Source: JAPHTQ01 sp050287105
Lineage (GTDB): Bacteria; Pseudomonadota; Gammaproteobacteria; Thiohalomonadales; Thiohalomonadaceae
Length of the DNA: 64,000 bases
NCBI GenBank assembly: GCA_050287105.1
Contig: JBNKBG010000002.1
Span: 4,858 to 68,857, forward strand
Reading direction: 5' to 3'
The translations under genes were made by a program, and so were the position numbers. The notes beneath the pieces were generated by a model. It saw only the letters and a program-made list of their open reading frames with translations. It was not told the DNA's origin and did not search any database. Positions 32,068 to 40,600 of the stretch are shown one piece after another; position 1 is the first letter of the stretch, and the number at the start of each line of letters is the position of its first letter.

Positions 32068-33267
32068 CTAGCCGTAAGAGCCATCGACTCGCGGCTTGAT
32101 TAACAGCGGCGCATAGAGTAGACCAAAGCTGCCCAGTGCGATGATCCAGAGAAGTTGTGAGCTGCCGATCCAGAGCAGGTAGTGATGCATATCGAACAGC
32201 GCGCCGAACACCCGTAGCACTGCCGCAACAAATACCAGGACAAACAGCGGCCCAAGATAGCGCGGTGGTTCGAAAACATTGCGTCCGGTATGCCCGTAGG
32301 CAACCCGCACCATCATCCCGATGGTTACCATACCGATTGCGCCAACACTCAGGGCATGCAGCGCCGGTTTGCCATCGACAAATCCGAACAGTGCCAGTGC
32401 CGTGAGGAGAAAACCGAGCATTAGCCAGAAATTAGCCAGGTAGAGCACCCACAGCAGCGGTTTCTTCCAGATCCCCGGTGTATACCAGTCGTAGAGACGG
32501 ATGCCCTGTAGTAGAGAGAGGGCCAGTGCCAGCACGCCCGCCACCGTCGTATAGGGTGTGAAGACCGCCAACGCCCAGAAGACCAGCATCATCACCAGAT
32601 TGCTGCGGTCCACCCAGATGCGGTTGTGCAGGCTCACCATGTAACCGACGCCCCGCTCGATAAAGAAGGGGATCACCCGACGCCCCATTAACAGAATCAG
32701 GGAGATGATCAGATAGACACCGCTATAGAGGCTCCAGCGTATGCCGTTCTCCATGCCATACAGTAACTCGGCATAAAACAGGGCATTGCTCACTGCAAGT
32801 AATACCACCTTGGAAAGCAGACCCACCTGCGCCCACTGGCGCACTTTGACCACGGGCTGAATCAGGGCCGCACATAACCAGATATTGAAGGCCAGGTCGC
32901 AAAGCGCTGCCAGCCATAAACCGCCCTCTGCGGGAACGAGCAGGAATATTCTCGCCAGCAACCAGAGCAGTGCCAATAACATCAACCCTGTTCCGTGCAG
33001 GGTCTGTATCGAGGTCCAGTTGCGCACGGCGGTTAACAGGAAGCCAGCGATCACTCCCATGGCATAGCCGTAGATCATTTCGTGACCGTGCCAGTTGATC
33101 TCTCCGATGCGGGCGAGTGCCGTGGGTTGCAGGTTGAACTGCATCATCAGCAACCACAATGTCATCGCCACTGCGCCATACAAACTACCGGCTAAGAAGA
33201 ACGGACGAAACCCAAGATGACTGATGGCGATACGGTAGTGCTTTTTTTGCGGCGAAGAGATCATCAT
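32068..33267 (-). CDS. nnrS: NnrS family membrane protein
   Basis: 399 residues with about 12 membrane helices. The N-terminal HLGFRPFFLAGSLYGAVAM and NWHGHEMIYGYAMGVIAGFL are the NnrS signature; their histidines are thought to bind haem and copper. NnrS relieves nitric oxide and nitrosative stress in bacteria. It overlaps murI by four bases (ATGA) and precedes the UDG gene by six, so one transcript carries all three. Proximity to the copper receptor fits a denitrification-linked setting, by inference. Confidence 0.94.
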   Translation of the reverse strand: MMISSPQKKHYRIAISHLGFRPFFLAGSLYGAVAMTLWLLMMQFNLQPTALARIGEINWHGHEMIYGYAMGVIAGFLLTAVRNWTSIQTLHGTGLMLLALLWLLARIFLLVPAEGGLWLAALCDLAFNIWLCAALIQPVVKVRQWAQVGLLSKVVLLAVSNALFYAELLYGMENGIRWSLYSGVYLIISLILLMGRRVIPFFIERGVGYMVSLHNRIWVDRSNLVMMLVFWALAVFTPYTTVAGVLALALSLLQGIRLYDWYTPGIWKKPLLWVLYLANFWLMLGFLLTALALFGFVDGKPALHALSVGAIGMVTIGMMVRVAYGHTGRNVFEPPRYLGPLFVLVFVAAVLRVFGALFDMHHYLLWIGSSQLLWIIALGSFGLLYAPLLIKPRVDGSYG

Positions 33268-34076
33268 GCGATAGCGTTCTCCGTTAACGGTTCGACGACA
33301 ACCGCCTGTTGCAGTAGTGCAGAGAACAGCGCTGTTTGCGCTTCGCCCGCCGCGGTGGAGAAAAATCGTAGCTCACCCCGGTCACTGGCCGGATTTAGCA
33401 GGTTGCTCTCCTGCAGCAGGGTGTGCAGCCGCCGGGCAATCGCCTCACCGGTATCGATAACATGCACCTTCGGTCCGACCAGATGTTCGATCAGGGGCCG
33501 CAGAAAGGGATAGTGCGTGCATCCCAGTACCAGAGTATCGGCACCGCGTTCGAGAATAGGGGCGAGATATTGCTGCAGCAAACGGCTGGTCTCTGGTGTC
33601 TCCAGCGCACCGAGCTCCACCTGCTCTACCAGGCCCGGGCAGGGCTGGATGATCACCTCGCGTTCTCCGGCGTAACGTCGTACCAGATCTGCCATACGGT
33701 TGCTGTTGACCATTGCCGCTGTGGCGAGAAGCCCCACCACACCACTCCTGCTACCCAGCACCGCTGGCTTGATCGCCGGCTCCATGCCAACCACCGGCAT
33801 GGTGTAACGCTCACGCAGCGATTCCACCGCCGCCGCCGTCGCCGTATTGCAGGCCACCACCAGGGCTTTGGCACCCTGTTCCACCAGGGCGGCGGCAACC
33901 ACATTGACACGTTCACGGATAAAGGCCGGGGTTTTATCGCCATAGGGAAGATGGGCACTATCGGCGGCGTAGAGCAGTGCCTCGCCAGGCAGCAGGGCAT
34001 GGATATGCCGCAACACCGACAGTCCGCCAGCGCCGGAGTCGAGAATACCGATAGGTGAAGTTACAGAGTCGGACAT
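33264..34076 (-). CDS. murI: Glutamate racemase
   Basis: 270 residues from MSDSVTSPIG; the in-frame reading 42 bases upstream lacks support. It converts L- to D-glutamate for peptidoglycan. Catalytic elements are present: GILDSGAGGLSVLRHI, the first cysteine in VVACNTATAAAVE and the second in VLGCTHYPFLRPL. First gene of an operon with nnrS and a UDG gene, an unusual mixture. Confidence 0.96.
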   Translation of the reverse strand: MSDSVTSPIGILDSGAGGLSVLRHIHALLPGEALLYAADSAHLPYGDKTPAFIRERVNVVAAALVEQGAKALVVACNTATAAAVESLRERYTMPVVGMEPAIKPAVLGSRSGVVGLLATAAMVNSNRMADLVRRYAGEREVIIQPCPGLVEQVELGALETPETSRLLQQYLAPILERGADTLVLGCTHYPFLRPLIEHLVGPKVHVIDTGEAIARRLHTLLQESNLLNPASDRGELRFFSTAAGEAQTALFSALLQQAVVVEPLTENAIA

Positions 34077-34205
34077 GGACAGATGATACCAGCCTGCGGC
34101 CTCTGCCGCTGCTGTCACAGAGTGGAAACCGTTATGTCATTCTCCTGACACCTCTTCGCTCTACGATTCGCCCATTCTTGCACCACTGAAAAGAGGAAGC
34201 GTGTT

Positions 34206-34415
34206 ATGTGGGATTTTGAAGTCGTCACTGTCGCCAAAACCAAACCACCCTTCAGCGACCGCAAGGGCAACTGGTATCGCTATACCATTGCCAACCGGGT
34301 CACCGAGATCACCGGCACGCGTCGCGGCTCAAAGGATGAGGTAATGAATTTCGTCAACCATTCCATCCAGCGCCTCAACAACCGTCACAATGGACCATCC
34401 TTCAGTAACGCATGA
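34206..34415 (+). CDS. Small hypothetical protein (69 residues)
   Basis: MWDFEVVTVAKTKPPFSDRK starts nine bases after AGAGGAAG. The short, soluble, basic product (KGNWYRYTIANRVTEITGTR, FVNHSIQRLNNRH) has two predicted beta stretches and a helix. I do not recognise a family. It stands first in a plus-strand run of conserved small genes and is divergent from murI across a 129-base gap. Confidence 0.72.
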   Translation: MWDFEVVTVAKTKPPFSDRKGNWYRYTIANRVTEITGTRRGSKDEVMNFVNHSIQRLNNRHNGPSFSNA

Positions 34416-34476
34416 AACGCCCGCTTAATCGGGTTTAGCGGTGTCCTGTCAGGCGGGGATACGGTATCCTCCAGCG

Positions 34477-35049
34477 ATGTCGAATCAACCCTCCGCCGAA
34501 ACGATCATCGCCCGTACCCGCTGCTGGGTTGAGCGTGCCGTGATCGGTTACAACCTCTGCCCCTTCGCCCGCAAACCCAGCGAAGCGGAGCAGGTGCGCT
34601 ATGTGGTCAGTGATGCCACCACTCCGGAAACCCTGCTTCAGGACACGATACAGGAGCTGGAACACCTGCTCGCCACCGACATGGAGGTGGTGGAGACTAC
34701 GGTACTGATCCACCCGTACGTGTTGCAGGATTTTCTCGACTACAACGACTTTCTCGATATCATCGACGCCCTGCTGGAAGAGGAGGAGTATGCAGGCCTG
34801 TTTCAGGTCGCCAGCCTCCACCCGGACTATCAGTTTGCCGGCACCGAGCCCGACGATGCCGAGAACTACACCAACCGTTCCCCCTACCCGATCCTGCACC
34901 TGCTGCGCATCGATGCCGTCGCCAGGGCGGTTGACGCCTATCCCGATCCGGATCAGATCCCACAGCGCAATATAGAGCTGATGGAAAAGCTGGGCGCGAA
35001 GAATATGCGCACCCTGCTGGATGATTGTTTGAGCATCGGTGAAGAGTAG
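34477..35049 (+). CDS. DUF1415 family protein
   Basis: 190 residues from MSNQPSAETI; a longer reading from 34441 is unlikely. The family signature is clear: CWVERAVIGYNLCPFA near residue 15, FLDYNDFLDIIDALLEEEEY and LFQVASLHPDYQFAGTEPDD, YTNRSPYPILHLLR. Function unknown. Its stop TAG shares one base with the GTG start of the next gene, implying coupled translation. Confidence 0.93.
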   Translation: MSNQPSAETIIARTRCWVERAVIGYNLCPFARKPSEAEQVRYVVSDATTPETLLQDTIQELEHLLATDMEVVETTVLIHPYVLQDFLDYNDFLDIIDALLEEEEYAGLFQVASLHPDYQFAGTEPDDAENYTNRSPYPILHLLRIDAVARAVDAYPDPDQIPQRNIELMEKLGAKNMRTLLDDCLSIGEE

Positions 35050-35492
35050 TGGCAAAACTGCTTGGTATTGCGATCAAACCTCGTCCCAAAGAAGCGATGC
35101 TGCTCTGTAGTGAGGCGTTGCTCGATACGCAGTCCGGGCTTGTCGGTGACTGCTGCGGTCAGTCCGGCAAGCGTCAGGTGACCCTGATGAATCTGAGTGA
35201 CTGGCAAGCCGCCTGCGCCGAGCTCGGAGTGGAACTGCCCTGGCACACCCGTCGCGCCAATCTGCTGGTCGATCACCTGCCATTGCAGCAAAGTATCGGT
35301 TCACGTATCCGATTGGGTGAGGCCCTGCTGGAAGTCACCGGCGAGACCGATCCCTGTGAACGCATGGAGCAGACATATGCCGGATTATTCCAGGCGCTTC
35401 TCAATGACTGGCGCGGTGGCGTGACCTGCCGGGTTATCGCTGGCGGCGCTATTCGTAGCGGGATGACGGTAACGCTCGATCCTCCTGCTTGA
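35049..35492 (+). CDS. MOSC-domain protein
   Basis: 147 residues from GTG 35049. MOSC (Mo-cofactor sulfurase C-terminal) domains bind sulfur or molybdenum cofactor. The segments GLVGDCCGQSGKRQVTLMNL, LPWHTRRANLLVD and VTGETDPCERMEQTYAGLFQ hold the expected conserved cysteine and the G-x-T/C-x-PC motif. Stand-alone small MOSC proteins have no fixed role. It overlaps DUF1415 by one base, and a TTG of the next frame overlaps its stop. Confidence 0.88.
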   Translation: MAKLLGIAIKPRPKEAMLLCSEALLDTQSGLVGDCCGQSGKRQVTLMNLSDWQAACAELGVELPWHTRRANLLVDHLPLQQSIGSRIRLGEALLEVTGETDPCERMEQTYAGLFQALLNDWRGGVTCRVIAGGAIRSGMTVTLDPPA

Positions 35493-35554
35493 AACCAACG
35501 CTGAAGATACCCATATCCTCGCCATCCACTACTAAGCCACTCGCGAACCTGTTC

Positions 35555-35944
35555 ATGAAATTTTTCTTCCGCTACTTCTTCCGTACCCTGCGTATCATCC
35601 TCGGCCCGTTCATGTTGCTCAATGAGTGGCTGACCACCCCCAAGGGGATGGAAAGACCCGCCGATGAACAACAGAAAATCGATGAGGCTTGCAAGTCATT
35701 GCAGCTTTATCAATTCAAGACCTGCCCTTTCTGCATCAAGGTACGACGTGAAATCAGCCGACTTTCGTTAAGCATCGAAACCAGAGATGCCCTGCACGAC
35801 CCGGCCGCACGCAGCGAATTGCAACAGGGTGGCGGTGAGATCAAAGTCCCCTGCCTGCGCATCACCGAAAGCAACGGCGAGCAGCGCTGGCTCTATGAAT
35901 CCGATGCCATTATTGCCCTGCTCAGGCAACGCTTTGCGGTATAG
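35555..35944 (+). CDS. Glutaredoxin/GST N-terminal domain protein with a membrane anchor
   Basis: 129 residues from MKFFFRYFFRTLRIILGPFM, the start typical of this family; an in-frame TTG at 35489 is less likely. The amphipathic or membrane N-terminus and the linker LTTPKGMERP precede a thioredoxin-fold domain with the CPFC motif (YQFKTCPFCIKVRREI) near residue 62 and IKVPCLRI (cis-Pro) near residue 97. Probably a thiol-disulfide or glutathione-linked enzyme; substrate unknown. Confidence 0.88.
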   Translation: MKFFFRYFFRTLRIILGPFMLLNEWLTTPKGMERPADEQQKIDEACKSLQLYQFKTCPFCIKVRREISRLSLSIETRDALHDPAARSELQQGGGEIKVPCLRITESNGEQRWLYESDAIIALLRQRFAV

Positions 35945-36005
35945 GAGAGTCCACACGCGCTTCCGCTTCGTGGTATAACTCCACAAAGACCACCAGGCGA
36001 CTCCT

Positions 36006-36476
36006 ATGCTATTCAACAACAACGAAACAGAGCGTTTCTCTCTCTCCCGCCTCGACCCGACCCACCCACTGGCCGCCTACTCCAAACATGCGTTTGAGCT
36101 CGACGGCAACCATTGGCCGTCGGTGGAACACTACTACCAGGCGATGAAGTTCGGTGATGCCGATTATCGTGAACAGATCCGTCAGGCCGCTCACCCGGCC
36201 GACGCCGCCAAACTGGGTAAAAGTAAAAAGCATGATCGGCGCAAGGATTGGGACAAGGTCAAGGTAACCTTCATGACCCGTGCTACCTACATCAAATGCC
36301 GCACCCATCCAGAGGTGGCGGCAGCACTACTTGCCAGCGACGAAAAGCCCATCGTTGAAACCAGCCAGTACGACTATTTCTGGGGTTGTGGTCGGGATAT
36401 GCGCGGCAACAACGCCTTCGGCAAGATGTTGATGGGGGTTCGGGACAAACTGCGTGAAGAGATGAAACAGGGTTAA
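36006..36476 (+). CDS. NADAR-family protein (YbiA-like)
   Basis: 156 residues. LAAYSKHAFELDGNHWPSVE, HYYQAMKFGDADYREQIR, AAKLGKSKKHDRRKDWDKVK and YFWGCGRDMRGNNAFGKMLM match YbiA/NADAR proteins, which cleave the N-glycosidic bond of riboflavin-pathway intermediates or ADP-ribose derivatives. Catalytic Glu and Trp positions seem kept. The 3' end overlaps the PPOX-family gene by four bases, tail to tail. Confidence 0.93.
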   Translation: MLFNNNETERFSLSRLDPTHPLAAYSKHAFELDGNHWPSVEHYYQAMKFGDADYREQIRQAAHPADAAKLGKSKKHDRRKDWDKVKVTFMTRATYIKCRTHPEVAAALLASDEKPIVETSQYDYFWGCGRDMRGNNAFGKMLMGVRDKLREEMKQG

Positions 36477-37012
36477 GGGGTTTTGATCGGCTTACCATCA
36501 AGACTGACACTGTTCTTGTCGCGCCAGTACTGCTCTATCCCTTCCGGCCCCTTCTTCTCCGCCCACTCTTTCAATTTTTCACGCTCACCCTGGTACTCAA
36601 AGAAAGGCACGGCAAAGCCGCAGGAACTCTGCACCAGCTCCACCTGCATATCAAAAATCTGCCGTGCGCCGATAATCGGTGAAAACTGTTCATAGAGCAC
36701 TTGCCACTCATTGTCACCGGGCTGTATCTCTCTTGCCGTGCCGTAAAGACGCAGGATGAGCGGATCGCTGTCAAAGGAACAGAACATCAGGGTCATACGC
36801 GGCGACTCGCTGATATGTGCCGCCGTTTCATTACCACTGCCTGTAATGTTCAGCCAGATAATACGATTACCATCCAACACGCGCAGTGAATCCATGCCCT
36901 TCGGCGATACGTTTACCCGACCATCCGCCGCTGCCGTTGCAACGAAATAGATCTTTTGTGTTTCGATAAACGCCTTCAGTTTTGAAGAAATTTCTGTATG
37001 TAACTGTCCCAC
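36473..37012 (-). CDS. Pyridoxamine 5'-phosphate oxidase family (FMN-binding split barrel) protein
   Basis: 179 residues. YFVATAAADGRVNVSPKGMD near residue 22, GNRIIWLNITGSGNETAAHI and RMTLMFCSFDSDPLILRLYG near residue 72 are the split-barrel FMN site. It is not PdxH: it lacks the PdxH C-terminal signature and is shorter. Likely an FMN or F420-type redox protein of unknown substrate. It overlaps the upstream DUF2238 gene by one base and is probably co-transcribed. Confidence 0.88.
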   Translation of the reverse strand: MGQLHTEISSKLKAFIETQKIYFVATAAADGRVNVSPKGMDSLRVLDGNRIIWLNITGSGNETAAHISESPRMTLMFCSFDSDPLILRLYGTAREIQPGDNEWQVLYEQFSPIIGARQIFDMQVELVQSSCGFAVPFFEYQGEREKLKEWAEKKGPEGIEQYWRDKNSVSLDGKPIKTP

Positions 37013-37632
37013 TATCTTTTCCCTATCTTGTGCAACTGTCTGTCATGAAATCGAGACAGAACCAGTAATGAAACGGTCGCACCGATCAACGCAAAGAACA
37101 TATCCGATTGGGTATCCCAGGGATCACCCTGCGTACCGAGGAATTCATCCGCCCCCTGCCCCATAATTACTGCCGCAGCCCATTCAATCAGCTCATAGGT
37201 GGCACTAATCGCCAGAACGATGCAGATGACAATAAACGACAGCATCTTACGCCCACGCACATAGACGCCGCGCAGCAAAATTTCACGTGCCGCCAGCGCC
37301 GGGACAAAGCCCTGCATGAAGTGACCAATCTTATCGTAGGGATTGCGGCTCAAATGAAACCATTCCGTGATCTCGAAACCGAGCGGCACCCGCGCATAGG
37401 TATAGGCCCCGCCAGCCATCAGCACCAGCGCATGCAGAAATATCAGAACATAGAGGAGCGTGGTCAATGGATAACGTTTGTAGGTTAACCACAACAGCGG
37501 CAGCACAATCAGTACCGGCGCGACCTCCAGCCACCAGGTAGTGCGGTCATAGGGTTGCCAACCAGAGACGACCAACGCGGCAAAGAGAACCATGGTTCCT
37601 GCAGTGAGCAAATACGTTTTTTGCACTACCAT
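37012..37632 (-). CDS. DUF2238 (YjdF-like) membrane protein
   Basis: 206 residues with about six membrane helices. YPLTTLLYVLIFLHALVLMA, WFHLSRNPYDKIGHFMQGFV and ISATYELIEWAAAVIMGQGA followed by FLGTQGDPWDTQSDM are the conserved DUF2238 segments, with H, E and D residues facing the membrane plane. Function unknown. It precedes the PPOX-family gene with a one-base overlap and follows the beta-barrel gene by 13 bases, so the three minus-strand genes may share a transcript. Confidence 0.93.
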   Translation of the reverse strand: MVVQKTYLLTAGTMVLFAALVVSGWQPYDRTTWWLEVAPVLIVLPLLWLTYKRYPLTTLLYVLIFLHALVLMAGGAYTYARVPLGFEITEWFHLSRNPYDKIGHFMQGFVPALAAREILLRGVYVRGRKMLSFIVICIVLAISATYELIEWAAAVIMGQGADEFLGTQGDPWDTQSDMFFALIGATVSLLVLSRFHDRQLHKIGKR

Positions 37633-37645
37633 GTTTATCCTCTAG

Positions 37646-38419
37646 CTATATCTGTAGTGAGACCCCGGCATATATCCCGGAATACTTAATATGCATCTCG
37701 CGAGGGTCGTTGTTTCTGTCCGGATTGGTATATGTATAGTCCATCATCCGATAGCCAAGATGGTATCGAACCCAGTTATTTTGCACTGCAGTTAACCTGA
37801 GAAACGAATCGGTGAGATATGTCTTATAGTTACGATCGAAAAATGGAAACAGTGTATGAACCACCTGTGTATTCACATTGCTCTCGGCCTCGATATACAG
37901 CCACGAATTTAATTTGTAGCCAAGACCAAAGGTGATAAACATCTCAAAATTATGTCGCGTGTACTCCGCTGTTTGAACACCATCTGTCGCCGTGAGATCC
38001 TGTGAAAGGCCACCTATACCAATACCAAGAACCGCATCAATTTTTTCGTTTAAGTATTTATAGTATTTGGTACCCAAGGAAACATTTTCAAACTGAATAT
38101 CTGTGTCGACAGTCGTGGCACCAGAGAACGTCGTCCCATTCCCCTCGATCTCGACACTACTCCCTGCAGGAATATACTGGGAAAAACTACCGCTTCCTGT
38201 ACCTTTTCTGAAGTAGAGCGTGCCATATCCATCCGCATCTGCTCCGCTCGAAAAAAGACTGAATGGTGGGATTTTATTTATGGTGGTACTCAATAGAGCA
38301 ACTTCGGCTTCAGGCATAAAGCCGTAGTCGACATCACCCCTTGTTCCCGTAGCGAGACAATTTCCAACCATCATTGTGTACAGCAACATCAGACAGGTTA
38401 TGCGTGACGCATTATGCAC
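37646..38419 (-). CDS. Outer membrane beta-barrel-like protein
   Basis: 257 residues with a signal peptide (MHNASRITCLMLLYTMMVGN, ending near CLA). The mature part has alternating amphipathic strands (FENVSLGTKYYKYLNEKIDA, FEMFITFGLGYKLNSWLYIE, WVRYHLGYRMMDYTY) and ends YSGIYAGVSLQI, like an outer membrane barrel of eight to ten strands. No specific family recognised. Lower GC than its neighbours. Upstream 110 bases hold the leuA terminator. Confidence 0.68.
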   Translation of the reverse strand: MHNASRITCLMLLYTMMVGNCLATGTRGDVDYGFMPEAEVALLSTTINKIPPFSLFSSGADADGYGTLYFRKGTGSGSFSQYIPAGSSVEIEGNGTTFSGATTVDTDIQFENVSLGTKYYKYLNEKIDAVLGIGIGGLSQDLTATDGVQTAEYTRHNFEMFITFGLGYKLNSWLYIEAESNVNTQVVHTLFPFFDRNYKTYLTDSFLRLTAVQNNWVRYHLGYRMMDYTYTNPDRNNDPREMHIKYSGIYAGVSLQI

Positions 38420-38473
38420 ATGTAACTCCTACTACGCGACTAAACCGTCGTGTCAACATATCACAAACACGAC

Positions 38474-38506
38474 CGGGGCGAACATGCATTCCACATGTCC
38501 GCCCCG
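38474..38506 (-). terminator. Stem-loop after leuA
   Basis: CGGGGCG...CGCCCCG with an ACATG/CATGT extension and one mismatch forms a long hairpin 25 bases past the leuA stop. The U-tract on the minus strand is weak (GTCGTGTTTG), so it may act mainly as an RNA 3' end stabiliser. Confidence 0.6.
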
Positions 38507-38530
38507 ATAATTTACAACCTCTTTGGTTGG

Positions 38531-40201
38531 TTATGCTGCTGAGACTTTTTTACCGCTCACCAGGTTCAAAGCCGCAATCACCGCCATCAACGATGCGCTG
38601 ACCGTATCGTGATCCAGCGCTGCACCGCCGACTCGTTGCCCGTCGATGTTCAGTTGCACATAGGCAATCGCCTCGGCATCGGTGCCAGCGCCTACGGCGT
38701 GCTCGCTGTAGTCAACAACCGAAACATTTTGCCCACAGTGTTTCTGCCAGGCGTTAATAAACGCCGACATCGCCCCCTCACCCTCGCCGCGTATCACCTG
38801 TTCCACATTACCCTCTGTGATACGCGCCTCGATGACGTCACTTCCCCCGTTACGTTCAAGTTGATAACCATTCAGCCGCGGTGAATCATGCGCGGCGATG
38901 AAGTTATCGCGAAACAGTTGATAGATCGTTTCGCCGTTAATTTCGCCGCCCTGTTTTTCGCTTTCGCGCTGGACGATCTGTGCCAGTTCCACCTGCATCC
39001 AGCGCGGCAGCGTCAGGCCGTAATCACGCTCCATGACAAAGGCGACGCCGCCCTTGCCCGACTGACTGTTGACCCGTACTACTGCCTGGTAGTCGCGCCC
39101 CAGATCTTTCGGATCGATCGGCAGGTAGGCGACCTGCCAATGTTCGTCCGGCTGCTGCTTATGCAGACATTTATGGATCGCATCCTGGTGGCTACCGGAA
39201 AACGCGGTATAAACCAGTTCACCGACCCACGGATGGCGCGGGTGCACTGGCAGCCCGGTACACCGGGTATAGGTATCGATAATTTCATCGGGATTGGAAA
39301 GATCCAGTTGCGGATCGATCCCCTGGCTGTAGAGATTCATCGCCATGGTGATGATGTCCATATTGCCGGTACGCTCGCCGTTGCCGAGCAAGGTGCCCTC
39401 GATACGGTCGGCACCGGCCAGCAAACCCAATTCCGCCGCGGCCACCGCAGTACCGCGATCGTTATGGGTGTGCAGAGAGACGATAATAGTGTCGCGCTTT
39501 GCGACATGGTTGGAGAACCACTCGACCTGATCGGCGAAAACATTCGGCGTCGCACTCTCCACCGTGGCAGGCAGGTTGATGATGCACGGCTTCTCCACCG
39601 TCGGTTGCCAGACGTCGACCACCGCGTCGACCACTTCGACCGCGTAATCCATCTCGGTGTTGGAGAACGACTCAGGCGAATACTGGAACACCCATTCGCT
39701 TGTGGGAAACTTCGCCGCTTCGCGCTTCACCAACTCGGCACCTTCAACGGCGATCTGTTTGATCGCCTCGCGGTCTTTGCCGAAGACCCGCTCGCGCTGC
39801 ACTGTAGAGGTGGAGTTGTAGACGTGGACGATGGCACGGCGCACACCCTTCAGCGCCTCGAAGGTGCGCACGATCAGATGCTCACGCGCCTGCACCAGCA
39901 CCTGAACGGTGACGTCCTCGGGAATTTGGTTTTCTTCGATCAACCAACGGGCGAAATCGAACTCGTGCTGACTGGCGGAAGGAAAGCCGATCTCGATCTC
40001 CTTGAAACCCAGCTTGACCAGCAGCGCCCACATCGCCTTCTTCTGCGCCACATTCATCGGCTCCAGCAGTGCCTGGTTACCGTCACGCAGATCGACACTG
40101 GCCCAGATCGGTGCCTTGTCGAGGGTACGGTTCGGCCACTGGCGGTTCGCCATGGGGACGGCCGGGGCGGGACGGTATTTGCGATGGTCAAAAGGTTTCA
40201 C
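38531..40201 (-). CDS. leuA: 2-isopropylmalate synthase
   Basis: 556 residues, the long Pseudomonas-type LeuA. It condenses acetyl-CoA with 2-oxoisovalerate in leucine synthesis. WASVDLRDGNQALLEPMNVA near residue 36 and VSLHTHNDRGTAVAAAELGL near 237 carry the metal and catalytic residues; the C-terminal ~110 residues are the leucine-binding regulatory domain. The start is GTG 40201 (MKPFDHRKYRPAP), six bases after AAGGAG. An upstream ATG at 40243 lies inside a mobile element and is not the start. Confidence 0.96.
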   Translation of the reverse strand: MKPFDHRKYRPAPAVPMANRQWPNRTLDKAPIWASVDLRDGNQALLEPMNVAQKKAMWALLVKLGFKEIEIGFPSASQHEFDFARWLIEENQIPEDVTVQVLVQAREHLIVRTFEALKGVRRAIVHVYNSTSTVQRERVFGKDREAIKQIAVEGAELVKREAAKFPTSEWVFQYSPESFSNTEMDYAVEVVDAVVDVWQPTVEKPCIINLPATVESATPNVFADQVEWFSNHVAKRDTIIVSLHTHNDRGTAVAAAELGLLAGADRIEGTLLGNGERTGNMDIITMAMNLYSQGIDPQLDLSNPDEIIDTYTRCTGLPVHPRHPWVGELVYTAFSGSHQDAIHKCLHKQQPDEHWQVAYLPIDPKDLGRDYQAVVRVNSQSGKGGVAFVMERDYGLTLPRWMQVELAQIVQRESEKQGGEINGETIYQLFRDNFIAAHDSPRLNGYQLERNGGSDVIEARITEGNVEQVIRGEGEGAMSAFINAWQKHCGQNVSVVDYSEHAVGAGTDAEAIAYVQLNIDGQRVGGAALDHDTVSASLMAVIAALNLVSGKKVSAA

Positions 40202-40219
40202 GTTCAGCTCCTTACTTAC

Positions 40220-40360
40220 GGGCACCTCTAAAAATCCACTCAAGCCGCTATTGCTACGTTGGAAAGCGCCTCAAAATGCTCATTTACTCCGTGTAAACTG
40301 CGCTTTTTCGTTGCTTTCCGCCTTGCACTCATCGCCTTGATTGAATTTTTAGAGGCACCC
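40220..40360 (-). mobile_element. 141-bp MITE-like foldback element, copy 2
   Basis: Same length and about 94% identity to copy 1 at 1410-1550. Terminal inverted repeats are GGGCACCTCTAAAAATCCAC on the left and GGGTGCCTCTAAAAATTCAA (complement) on the right. A perfect TTAC duplication flanks it (40216-40219 and 40361-40364), showing insertion by transposition. No transposase inside. The insertion point is 18 bases before the leuA start codon, leaving the AAGGAG intact. Internal AAGCGC/GCGCTT repeats add a second hairpin. Confidence 0.88.
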
Positions 40361-40600
40361 TTACTTTGAATAAGTGTCCGCCGCCATCCGCAGGGATGGA
40401 CTAGCTGTTCGACCAACACCCTTGTGGGGCAGATGCACAGATGGCTCTCGTGAAGCGCTCTGGCAGGTCGTGCCGCCATAACGGCGGATAGGGAAAGATT
40501 AGTGCAGTGAAGGAGAAATTATCTTGCGAATTCGCCCTACATCAGGGAGATAGAACAATATTCAGCCCGCATTTCTATATTTAGCGCAATGATATTGCGA
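40361..40600 (-). other. Original leuA upstream region
   Basis: 240 bases between the foldback element and the ABC-F gene. A small hairpin CGCAAT/ATTGCG (40585-40599) follows the ABC-F stop. Other palindromes (CATCC/GGATG near 40387) are weak. The leuA promoter should lie here; no leader peptide rich in leucine codons was found. Confidence 0.45.

Noticed and set aside
38888..40231. Plus-strand open frame of 447 codons antisense to leuA
   Set aside because: It is antisense to a clearly recognised leuA and has no domain of its own.
40220..40479. Protein-coding gene at the leuA-side element
   Set aside because: The frame that spans it also exists in the other element copy, where it joins unrelated flanks, so the shared peptide comes from the element and not from a gene.
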